This document shows positions 1 to 5,511 of a DNA stretch of 5,511 nt, piece by piece; position 1 is the first letter of the stretch, and each line of letters opens with the position of its first letter. Made by a program: the position numbers and the translations under genes. Source of the stretch: Candidatus Avimonoglobus intestinipullorum (GTDB lineage Bacteria > Bacillota > Clostridia > UBA1381); contig DVND01000212.1 in NCBI GenBank assembly GCA_018714645.1, forward strand, positions 1 to 5,511. The letters are read 5' to 3'. Below the pieces are notes generated by a model. It searched no databases. It was not told where the DNA came from and saw nothing but the letters and a program-made list of their open reading frames with translations.

Positions 1-176
1 GGGGCTGTATAGACGATTTCATCGCGCACGATGTATGCTTCCCCCGGGAAGCGTTCCTCCCGCGTTACCATCTGCAAGGTCTGCGTCCCGATCGGCGCTC
101 TTACATACCGGACGCCGTAAAATACAACTGCAGCCAGAATCACACCGGCGATTACAAATATACTGCCTTTTTTCAT
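1..176 (-). CDS. HlyD-like membrane-fusion/adaptor protein, N-terminal part only
   Basis: This is a gene cut off by the window edge; 58 complete codons plus two bases are visible. The start is ATG at 176-174, supported by AGGAG at 190-186 with a nine-base spacing. Residues 1-4 are MKKG, followed by one hydrophobic segment at about residues 5-22 (SIFVIAGVILAAVVFYGV). This looks like a signal anchor with a short cytoplasmic tail. The visible part ends in GEAYIVRDEIVYTAP at about 45-59. A pattern of the type 'G..ivRdE.vvyaP' is what I recall from clostridial HlyD-like proteins that are often encoded near engB, yggS or sepF genes. The family is membrane-anchored with an extracytoplasmic barrel-sandwich domain. 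Its substrate is unknown. The gene follows engB after 32 bases on the same strand and is probably co-transcribed. The family call rests on this short N-terminus and is moderate; a single-pass membrane protein is safe. Confidence 0.6.
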   Translation of the reverse strand, partial: MKKGSIFVIAGVILAAVVFYGVRYVRAPIGTQTLQMVTREERFPGEAYIVRDEIVYTA

Positions 177-192
177 ATAACGCAACTCCTAA

Positions 193-209
193 ATGCGGCA
201 CCGCCGCAT
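193..209 (-). other. Perfect GC-rich hairpin between engB and the adaptor gene
   Basis: A 7-bp perfect inverted repeat with a 3-base loop, ATGCGGC-N3-GCCGCAT, begins at the last base of the engB stop codon and ends three bases before the Shine-Dalgarno sequence of the next gene (186-190). On the minus strand the stem is followed only by TTT and then AGGAG, so it is a poor intrinsic terminator. Inferred roles are a partial attenuator, an mRNA-stabilising 3' end for engB, or a modulator of access to the downstream ribosome binding site. Confidence 0.5.
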
Positions 210-802
210 CACATCTCATTCTGACGCATCAAATGGATCATATCCCACACCGTAAATTTCCCTTCGTCATCCTTTGTTGAAAAGGGCACCAAAATATCGT
301 CTTCCCCCAAACGGAGCTTTTTCCAGATCATATGGAGGTTTTTTTCCAGTTCCCGCTTTTTGAGCTTATCCGTTTTGGTTGCAATGACAATCGCGTTTTC
401 ATGATGCTCCCGGATCCAATGGAGCATCAGCTTGTCGTCCTCCGTTGGTTCGTGGCGGCTGTCCACCAAGAGGATGACATGGCGCAGCGCATTGCGGTTG
501 TGCAGATAATCCTCAATCATCCGCCCCCACTTTTTAATCTCCTCCTCCGAGCGCACTGCATATCCGTAGCCCGGCAAATCCACAAGATATATTGTGTCAT
601 CAATATTGTAAAAATTAATTGTTGCGGTTTTTCCGGGCGTTCCGCTGACGCGCGCCAGCGCTTTCCTGTTTAAAAGCTTGTTAATGAGGGAGGATTTCCC
701 CACATTGGAACGCCCCACAAAAGCAAATTCGGGCAGCCCCTCTGCCGGATACTGGTCTTTGTGCACAGCTGACACCGTCAGCTCCGCATTGTGAATATTC
801 AT
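209..802 (-). CDS. engB: Ribosome biogenesis GTP-binding protein EngB/YsxC (YihA family)
   Basis: Circularly simple TRAFAC-class GTPase of 197 residues, close to the usual length of about 195-210. Motifs in order: G1 P-loop GRSNVGKSS at 30-38, G2 region GTPGKT at 54-59, G3 DLPGYG at 75-80, G4 TKTD at 142-145, and a G5-like FSTKD at 174-178. The GRSNVGKSS and DLPGYG forms are typical of EngB. In B. subtilis, YsxC is essential and takes part in assembly of the large ribosomal subunit; the same cytoplasmic role is inferred here. The ATG start lies in an ATGA overlap with the lon stop codon, and GAGGAGGG at 815-808, six bases upstream, lies inside the end of lon. This indicates translational coupling to lon. 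No key residue is missing. Confidence 0.97.
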   Translation of the reverse strand: MNIHNAELTVSAVHKDQYPAEGLPEFAFVGRSNVGKSSLINKLLNRKALARVSGTPGKTATINFYNIDDTIYLVDLPGYGYAVRSEEEIKKWGRMIEDYLHNRNALRHVILLVDSRHEPTEDDKLMLHWIREHHENAIVIATKTDKLKKRELEKNLHMIWKKLRLGEDDILVPFSTKDDEGKFTVWDMIHLMRQNEM

Positions 803-3129
803 ACGCGCCCTCCTCTTTCGTGCAGCATCACCGTTTTCAGTACGCTGTCAATCGTTTTCACAGGAACAAACTGCATTTCTTCCTTAATGTTTTCAGGGAT
901 ATCGTCAATGTCATTCCGGTTCCCGTCCGGAATAACGACCGTGCGGATCCCCGCCCTGTATGCGGCGAGGGTTTTCTCTTTCAGGCCGCCGATTGGCAGC
1001 ACATTCCCGCGCAGGGTGATTTCCCCCGTCATGGCAACATCGTTGCGGACGGGCTGCTGTGTCAGCGCCGAGGCGACGGCGGTGGCAATGGTAATCCCGG
1101 CCGACGGCCCATCCTTGGGGACGGCCCCCTCCGGCACATGGATGTGGATATCCGTATGCTTATAAAAATCGTCTTTGAGCTTCAAGCCTTTGCTCCGCGC
1201 CCGGATACAGCTGATAGCGGTCAGCGCGGACTCCTTCATAACATCGCCCAGCTTGCCGGTCAGCTCCACTTTTCCCGTCCCCGGCATGGTGTTCACCTCT
1301 ACGGACAGCGTATCCCCGCCCGCGCTGGTCCATGCCAGGCCGCGCACGGTGCCAATTTCACTTTTTACATTCATCATGCTAAAATTATATTTATGCTTTC
1401 CCAAATAGCGCACAAGCGTTTTGGGCGTCACCTTTGCGCTGCGCCTGTTTTCCGTCAAAAACGCCTTGGCGATCTTCCGCAGCAGCCTGCCGATCTCCCG
1501 TTCCAGATTCCGCACGCCTGATTCACGGGTATAGTAATTGATCAAATCATGGATTGCTGCATCTTCAATGGTGATCCGTTTCCCGCGCAGACCGTTTTTT
1601 TCAAGCTGCTTTGGGATCAGATACCGCTTTGCGATTTCCAGCTTTTCCTGTTCTGTGTAGCCTGAAAGCTCAATCACTTCCATCCGGTCCAGAAGCGGCG
1701 CAGGGATCGTAGACAACGTATTTGCAGTCGCAATAAACAGCACCTCCGACAGATCAAAGGGCAGCTCGATATAATGGTCGCGGAAGGCATGGTTTTGCTC
1801 CGCATCCAGCACCTCCAACAGCGCTGCGGAAGGGTCGCCCTTAAAATCCGCCCCCATTTTATCCAGTTCATCAAACAGCAACACCGGATTTTTGCTCTTT
1901 GCCTGTGTCAGCGCACTGATAATGCGCCCCGGCATTGCGGCAATATAGGTTTTCCGGTGCCCGCGGATATCGGCCTCGTCATGGATCCCGCCCAGTGAAA
2001 TCCGCACATAATTGCGGTTTAAAGCCTCTGCGACGGAGCGTATAATAGAGGTTTTTCCGGTTCCGGGCGGCCCCACCAGGCAAATGATAGAACCTTGCTT
2101 CCCATTTGTGAGCGTATGTACCGCAAGATGCTCCAAAATCCGTTCCTTGACCTGCTCCAGGCCGTAATGATCCCGCTCTAGGATTTCCCTTGCGCGGTTG
2201 ATGTCCGTGTTTTCCTCCGTTTTTTCATTCCATGGCAATTCCAGCACCGTGTCCAGATAATTCCGGAGCACCGCGCTGTCCGCAGAGGACGGCTGCATTT
2301 TTTCCAGCCGCCCCACTTCTTTTTCCAGCTTTTCCTTATATTCGTCCGCCAAGTCCAGCTCTTTTATTTTCGCCCTGTAGGCTTCCAGCTCGTCCGCCTC
2401 GCCGTCTTTTCCATACAGTTCTTGCTCAATGATGCGCAGTTCTTCCCGCAGGTAGTATTCCCGCTGATTGTCGTCCATTTTCTGCTTCACACGGTCTGAA
2501 ATCTGTTTTTCAATCTTTAAGACCTGAATTTCATTGCGTATCAGGACCAGCAGCCTTTCCACGCGCTGATACACGTCAAACAGCTCCAGGATTTCCTGCT
2601 TCGCGGCGTAATTGCATTGGAGGTTTGCGGCAATTGCGTCGGCAAAGCTGCCGACCTCGTGCGCCAGGAATATATCTTTGATATTTTCTGGTATCATGCG
2701 CCTGGCAAACGAAAAATATTCCTCAAACGCCTCCTGCAGCGCCCGGACGAACGCCTGGTTGACCAGTACCTGGTCTGTGTTGATATCGTTTTGTTCCTCC
2801 ACAACGGCATTGTAGTACGGGCTTGTGGAAAGGAGTTCCTTCAGCACTGCCCTCTTCTGCGTATCGCATACAATTCTTGAAACCCCGCCGGGCAGCTTGA
2901 CAACATGCTGCACCCTAGCCGTTACGCCTACCAGATATAAGTCGTTCGCCTTTGGATGCTCCACCTCCACATCCCGCTGGGCGACCAGGAAAAGCTCTTT
3001 TTCCTCTTCCATAGCCGCCTCCAGCGACCGCTGGGATTTATCCCTGACAACGTCGATGCTGACAGACATCCCAGGAAATGCAACCATCCCCCGGAGCGGC
3101 AGCAGCGGCATAATTTTTTTTATATTCAA
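799..3129 (-). CDS. lon: ATP-dependent protease Lon (LonA type), TTG start
   Basis: Cytoplasmic AAA+ serine protease that degrades misfolded and regulatory proteins as a hexamer. It has 776 residues, against 774 in B. subtilis LonA and 784 in E. coli. An N-terminal substrate-binding LON domain covers about 6-200 (begins PLLPLRGMVAFPGM), followed by a helical/coiled-coil stretch to about 290. The AAA+ module has Walker A GPPGTGKT at 353-360, Walker B LLFDE at 417-421, sensor-1 N470, arginine finger R482 and sensor-2 R540. The C-terminal protease domain has catalytic S676 in PKDGPSAG and K719 in GGLKEK, 43 residues apart as in E. coli S679/K722. All catalytic residues are present. The start is TTG at 3129-3127: AAAGGA lies ten bases upstream, while the first in-frame ATG (3111) would be 28 bases from it. 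The stop overlaps the engB start by four bases. Confidence 0.98.
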   Translation of the reverse strand: MNIKKIMPLLPLRGMVAFPGMSVSIDVVRDKSQRSLEAAMEEEKELFLVAQRDVEVEHPKANDLYLVGVTARVQHVVKLPGGVSRIVCDTQKRAVLKELLSTSPYYNAVVEEQNDINTDQVLVNQAFVRALQEAFEEYFSFARRMIPENIKDIFLAHEVGSFADAIAANLQCNYAAKQEILELFDVYQRVERLLVLIRNEIQVLKIEKQISDRVKQKMDDNQREYYLREELRIIEQELYGKDGEADELEAYRAKIKELDLADEYKEKLEKEVGRLEKMQPSSADSAVLRNYLDTVLELPWNEKTEENTDINRAREILERDHYGLEQVKERILEHLAVHTLTNGKQGSIICLVGPPGTGKTSIIRSVAEALNRNYVRISLGGIHDEADIRGHRKTYIAAMPGRIISALTQAKSKNPVLLFDELDKMGADFKGDPSAALLEVLDAEQNHAFRDHYIELPFDLSEVLFIATANTLSTIPAPLLDRMEVIELSGYTEQEKLEIAKRYLIPKQLEKNGLRGKRITIEDAAIHDLINYYTRESGVRNLEREIGRLLRKIAKAFLTENRRSAKVTPKTLVRYLGKHKYNFSMMNVKSEIGTVRGLAWTSAGGDTLSVEVNTMPGTGKVELTGKLGDVMKESALTAISCIRARSKGLKLKDDFYKHTDIHIHVPEGAVPKDGPSAGITIATAVASALTQQPVRNDVAMTGEITLRGNVLPIGGLKEKTLAAYRAGIRTVVIPDGNRNDIDDIPENIKEEMQFVPVKTIDSVLKTVMLHERGGRV

Positions 3130-3139
3130 AGTAAAACAG

Positions 3140-3145
3140 TCCTTT
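3140..3145 (-). promoter_or_regulatory. Ribosome binding site that selects the TTG start of lon
   Basis: AAAGGA on the minus strand, with ten bases to the TTG at 3129. No Shine-Dalgarno-like sequence precedes the in-frame ATG at 3111, where the intervening sequence is AT-rich (ATATAAAAAAAATT). The site therefore favours TTG initiation. Confidence 0.7.
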
Positions 3146-3161
3146 CACAAAAAAACGCTAA

Positions 3162-3177
3162 AAAGATATATATCTTT
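3162..3177 (-). promoter_or_regulatory. Perfect 16-bp palindrome at the predicted lon transcription start (candidate operator)
   Basis: AAAGATATATATCTTT is identical to its reverse complement over all 16 bases. It begins directly after the -10 box TATAAT (3183-3178), so the predicted start near 3171 falls about at its centre. That is where a dimeric repressor would block transcription. It does not match CIRCE (TTAGCACTC-N9-GAGTGCTAA) or the CtsR direct-repeat heptamer (GGTCAAA), the usual heat-shock operators of Bacillota. The regulator is unknown. It is nearly all A/T, so chance self-complementarity is more likely than for mixed sequence. Confidence 0.5.
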
Positions 3178-3206
3178 ATTATATCTTGTTTTTCGTGATT
3201 TTTCAA
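3178..3206 (-). promoter_or_regulatory. Sigma-A-type promoter of lon
   Basis: On the minus strand, -35 TTGAAA (3206-3201) and -10 TATAAT (3183-3178) are separated by exactly 17 bases. This is one mismatch from the full consensus. The predicted transcription start near 3171 gives a leader of about 42 bases before the TTG start. The promoter lies in the 96-base gap after the lonB stop codon, so lon can be transcribed independently of lonB. No terminator separates the two genes, so readthrough from lonB can add to it. Confidence 0.85.
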
Positions 3207-3225
3207 CTGTTTTGGGCAAGAAAAA

Positions 3226-4890
3226 CTATTCTTTGCCTTTTGCGCTCAGGATTTCCTGTTCCGGGAGCGGGATATCCACGATTTTTCCCCGCCCCGCCGC
3301 AAACACATGCTCTAATATCTCGTTAATATGATGAACTGCAATCACTTTTATCCCCATTGTTTCAAACTTCTTTTGAGCGTTCGCCTTAGGGATAAACACC
3401 GTGTGGGCGCCGGCCTTCTGCGCCGCCTCTATTTTTGCCGCCACGCCGCCGACGGGCTTCACCAGCCCCTTGATCGACAGCTCTCCCGTAAATGCGTACC
3501 GGTTATCAACGGGGAGGTTTAAGATAGCGGAATAGCAGCCGATGAAAATAGCAGTCCCCGCAGAGGGGCCGTCAACAGGCATCCCGCCGGAAAAATTAAT
3601 ATGCAGATTGTATGCGGACAAATCGATTTTGCAAACAGTGCGCAGGACGGTCATCACGTTGTTGACAGCACCTTTCGCTGTACTTGTGCGGGTCAGGCTC
3701 AAATTGCCGCGGCTGATCGTCTCTTCCTCCATAATCCCTGTGCATTTTACCGCGCCCTGCCCCAATTCGGCAGATACCTCAATCGGCATGAGCATGCCGC
3801 AGCCAGCGTCTGTGACGGCCAGGCCGTTTACAACGCCGACGCGCGCTCCTTCCTCCAGTTCTTCGTCCATCTTGGCGCTGTACCGCCCTGTCTCTACGAC
3901 CCACTCCACATCTGCAATCTCTGCGGACGTTTTGTGCTCCAGCGCCAGCTTGCTGGCCAGCGTCTGCAACATGCTGACCACATCCCTGCCGTTTGCGGCG
4001 TAGGAGCAAATCATGCGTTTGCAGTCCATTCCCAGGCTGATATCCAGCTTTTCGACGGCATTGTCCAAAATTTTCATCAAATCCTGTTTGGTTAGCGGAT
4101 TAAAATAAATTTCCATACAGCGGGAACGCAGGGCAGGCGGAATTTCCTCCGGGCTCCTGGTGGTCGCGCCCACCAGCCGGAAATCCGCCGGGACGCCGTT
4201 TTTAAACATGTCATGGATATGGCGCGGGATATTCTTGTTGGTGGAGGCATAGTATGCGCTTTCAAATTGTACCTTCCGATCCTCTAAAACCTTTAAAAGC
4301 CGGTTCATCTGGATTTGCTGCAATTCCCCGATTTCGTCAATGAACAAAACGCCGCCGTGGGCTTTGGATACCGCGCCTTCCTTGGGCTGCGGGACGCCCG
4401 CCTGCCCGTAAGCGCCCGCGCCCTGATAAATCGGGTCGTGGACAGAACCGATCAACGGGTCTGCGATGCTGCGCTCATCATAGTGCATGATGGTCGCATC
4501 CACCTCCACAAATTTTGCGTCTTTCCCAAAGGGCGATTCCGCCGTCCGCTTCGCTTCCTCCAGCGCAACCCTGCAGGCGGCGGTTTTCCCCACTCCCGGC
4601 GGGCCGTAAATCAGGATGTGCTGCGGATTTGGGCCGCACAGCCCCACCTTCACCGCCTGTACGCCCTCCTCCTGTCCGACGATTTCCTCCAGATTTTTAG
4701 GGCGCGTTTTTTCTGTCAGCGGCTGGCTCAGGGAAATTCTGCGCATGGCGTTCAAATGCTCCATTTCAATTTTTGAATCTTCCTTTATACCTTTTTCAGA
4801 ACTCTGCTGGCTCCGGAACTGGCCCCAAAAATATAAACCGATAATAATTGTAAAAATAAACTGTGTAAACCCCAAAATTGTACTCAACAT
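3226..4890 (-). CDS. lonB: Membrane-anchored Lon-like ATP-dependent protease LonB
   Basis: AAA+ serine protease of 554 residues (B. subtilis LonB is 552). It lacks the long LON substrate-binding domain and instead has an N-terminal hydrophobic anchor at about 3-22 (STILGFTQFIFTIIIGLY), followed by a charged linker. The AAA+ domain starts near 60 (RPKNLEEIVGQEEG). Walker A is GPPGVGKT at 96-103, Walker B VLFIDE at 181-186, sensor-1 region GATTR at 241-245, arginine-finger candidates R255/R257, and sensor-2 R302. The protease domain has catalytic S443 in MPVDGPSAG and K486, the canonical 43-residue spacing. The ATG start is preceded by AGGAGGA (4903-4897) at six bases. In B. subtilis, lonB is expressed in the forespore under sigma-F; a sporulation-linked role here is inference. 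It lies upstream of lon, as in B. subtilis, and ends in TAG 19 bases before the lon -35 box. Confidence 0.96.
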   Translation of the reverse strand: MLSTILGFTQFIFTIIIGLYFWGQFRSQQSSEKGIKEDSKIEMEHLNAMRRISLSQPLTEKTRPKNLEEIVGQEEGVQAVKVGLCGPNPQHILIYGPPGVGKTAACRVALEEAKRTAESPFGKDAKFVEVDATIMHYDERSIADPLIGSVHDPIYQGAGAYGQAGVPQPKEGAVSKAHGGVLFIDEIGELQQIQMNRLLKVLEDRKVQFESAYYASTNKNIPRHIHDMFKNGVPADFRLVGATTRSPEEIPPALRSRCMEIYFNPLTKQDLMKILDNAVEKLDISLGMDCKRMICSYAANGRDVVSMLQTLASKLALEHKTSAEIADVEWVVETGRYSAKMDEELEEGARVGVVNGLAVTDAGCGMLMPIEVSAELGQGAVKCTGIMEEETISRGNLSLTRTSTAKGAVNNVMTVLRTVCKIDLSAYNLHINFSGGMPVDGPSAGTAIFIGCYSAILNLPVDNRYAFTGELSIKGLVKPVGGVAAKIEAAQKAGAHTVFIPKANAQKKFETMGIKVIAVHHINEILEHVFAAGRGKIVDIPLPEQEILSAKGKE

Positions 4891-4913
4891 CTCAAATCCT
4901 CCTGTCTTAGGAT

Positions 4914-4941
4914 ATTTTTTGCCGCGGCGCCGTATTTATAC
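4914..4941 (-). promoter_or_regulatory. Tentative sigma-F-like promoter motif upstream of lonB
   Basis: On the minus strand, GTATA (4941-4937) fits the sigma-F -35 element and GGCAAAAAAT (4923-4914) fits the -10 element GGNRANAMTW at all but one fixed position. The spacer is 13 bases, where about 15 is usual, and this weakens the call. The expected start would fall a few bases ahead of the AGGAGGA ribosome binding site. No convincing sigma-A -35/-10 pair is seen on this strand, although TATAAA occurs at 4940-4935 without a good -35. The known forespore expression of B. subtilis lonB is what makes the motif worth listing. Confidence 0.25.
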
Positions 4942-4961
4942 AGGATATAATTGACACACAC

Positions 4962-4990
4962 TTGCATTTGGGGCATTTTTCGGTTATAAT
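4962..4990 (+). promoter_or_regulatory. Candidate promoter of the C_GCAxxG_C_C gene
   Basis: A perfect -10 box TATAAT (4985-4990) has TTGCAT (4962-4967) 17 bases upstream, a three-of-six match to the -35 consensus. A perfect TTGACA also lies at 4951-4956, but 28 bases from this -10. With the 17-base spacing TTGACA would pair only with a weak CATTTT (4974-4979). The TATAAT is exactly bracketed by CGGT and ACCG. The expected transcription start, near 4997, would leave a leader of only about 14 bases, just enough for the ribosome binding site. Confidence 0.5.
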
Positions 4991-4994
4991 ACCG
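4981..4994 (+). repeat. Inverted repeat bracketing the -10 box (candidate operator)
   Basis: CGGT-TATAAT-ACCG: two 4-bp complementary arms flank the -10 hexamer with no bases to spare. Such placement would let a bound dimer occlude RNA polymerase. The arms are short, so chance is possible, and no known operator consensus was recognised. Confidence 0.3.
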
Positions 4995-5010
4995 GATAGA
5001 GGTGGAAAAA

Positions 5011-5466
5011 ATGAATCGGGTTGAACTGGCAAAAAACAATTTCAAAAAAGGATATAATTGTTCCCAGGCGGTTGTTTCTGCGTATTGCGACCTGGTGGGC
5101 GTGGATTTGGAAACCGCCATGCGCTTTTCAGAATGCTTCGGAGGCGGTATGGGACGGATGCGCCTGACCTGCGGTGCAGTTTCAGGAATGTTCATACTGG
5201 CAAGCTTGAAATATTCCTCCGGCAGCGCGGCGGACATGGGTGCGCGTAAAGAACTCTACGCAAAAATCCAGGAATTGGCGGCTGCTTTTAAACAAAAAAA
5301 CGGCTCCATCATCTGTTCCGAACTGCTGGGGGCGCAGCTTCCAAAGGAGTCCGGGCCGGTTCCGACGGCGCGCACGGCTGAATTCTACAAAAAACGCCCC
5401 TGTATCAATTGCATCGGTGATTGTGCGGCTTTGGCGGAAGAACTGCTGTTTCGTGAAGAAGTGTGA
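5011..5466 (+). CDS. C_GCAxxG_C_C family protein (Cys-rich, putative redox protein)
   Basis: Small soluble protein of 151 residues with no signal peptide or membrane segment. It opens with the family signature region: FKKGYNCSQAV at 11-21 with C17, then SECFGGGMGRM at 40-50, then CGAVSG at 54-59 (the GCAxxG-type motif). Further cysteines follow at C102 (ICSELLG) and at C131, C134 and C138 in RPCINCIGDC. This order is that of the C_GCAxxG_C_C family, which is widespread in anaerobes. Its conserved cysteines suggest redox activity or metal/cluster binding, but no biochemical role is settled. ATG at 5011 is preferred because AGAGGTGG (4998-5005) lies five bases upstream. The GTG at 5002 would lie inside that ribosome binding site and add only three residues. 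The gene is transcribed divergently from lonB, and nothing in the sequence ties it functionally to the proteases. Confidence 0.88.
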   Translation: MNRVELAKNNFKKGYNCSQAVVSAYCDLVGVDLETAMRFSECFGGGMGRMRLTCGAVSGMFILASLKYSSGSAADMGARKELYAKIQELAAAFKQKNGSIICSELLGAQLPKESGPVPTARTAEFYKKRPCINCIGDCAALAEELLFREEV

Positions 5467-5511
5467 TAAATTTATAAATTTGTAGGTTTGTCAAACATAT
5501 TGGACAATGAA

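Noticed and set aside
820..1521. Long plus-strand open frame (233 codons) opposite lon
   Set aside because: It lies wholly antisense to the conserved protease and AAA+ domains of lon. Its translation has no recognisable domain and a Pro/Arg/His-rich composition typical of an opposite-strand shadow.
3156..3177. AT-rich palindrome followed by T residues read as a lonB terminator
   Set aside because: The stem has only one G-C pair and lies downstream of the lon promoter rather than directly after lonB, so it would be too weak to terminate and is better explained as an operator.
3145..3198. Imperfect inverted repeat (TCACGAAAAAC versus CGTTTTTTTGTGA) flanking the lon -10 region
   Set aside because: It is mostly A/T homopolymer with mismatched lengths, so it is not convincing beyond the 16-bp palindrome it encloses.
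2825..3331. Plus-strand open frame (168 codons) spanning the lonB-lon gap
   Set aside because: It overlaps the N-terminus of lon and the end of lonB and crosses the lon promoter. The product is low-complexity Ser/Thr-rich with no motif.
4942..5060. Exact 12-base direct repeat AGGATATAATTG at 4942-4953 and 5049-5060
   Set aside because: One copy encodes conserved residues of the C_GCAxxG_C_C protein, and about one 12-mer match of this kind is expected by chance in a window of this size.
4884..5237. Minus-strand open frame opposite the C_GCAxxG_C_C gene
   Set aside because: It overlaps the start of lonB and the conserved signature region on the other strand. The plus-strand frame has clear family motifs and this one has none.
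5468..5481. 14-bp AT-only palindrome AAATTTATAAATTT after the C_GCAxxG_C_C stop codon
   Set aside because: It has no G-C pairs and no T-tract suited to termination, and such symmetry is easy to get by chance in A/T-only sequence. The remaining 30 bases to the window edge are too short to interpret.

Overview
This is a compact bacterial housekeeping locus that looks like it comes from a spore-forming member of the Bacillota, most likely class Clostridia. Four things point that way: adjacent lonB and lonA-type protease genes (the Bacillus/Clostridium arrangement), strong AGGAGG-type ribosome binding sites, a clostridial-type membrane-fusion/HlyD-like protein after engB, and a C_GCAxxG_C_C family redox-type protein. 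I cannot name a genus from the sequence.

Layout. Four genes run on the minus strand, in transcription order: lonB (4890-3226, membrane-anchored Lon-like protease), lon (3129-799, full-length LonA), engB/ysxC (802-209, ribosome-assembly GTPase) and the 5' end of a membrane-anchored HlyD-like adaptor (176 to the window edge). On the plus strand, diverging from lonB, is a 151-residue Cys-rich C_GCAxxG_C_C protein (5011-5466). The last 45 bases hold no gene or terminator that I can support. Both intergenic regions that carry promoters are short: 3130-3225 and 4891-5010.

How the genes relate. lonB-lon-engB matches the Bacillus subtilis order lonB-lonA-ysxC. lon and engB overlap by four bases (ATGA), so their translation is probably coupled. 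lon also has its own near-consensus sigma-A promoter between lonB and lon (TTGAAA-N17-TATAAT). A perfect 16-bp palindrome sits over the predicted transcription start, a likely operator site for an unidentified repressor. lon starts at TTG. No terminator is visible between lonB and lon, so readthrough is possible.

I see no mobile element, CRISPR array, RNA gene or new multi-gene system here. The most interesting signals are regulatory: the lon palindrome, the inverted repeat bracketing the -10 box of the divergent gene, a GC-rich hairpin between engB and the adaptor gene, and a tentative sigma-F-like motif ahead of lonB.
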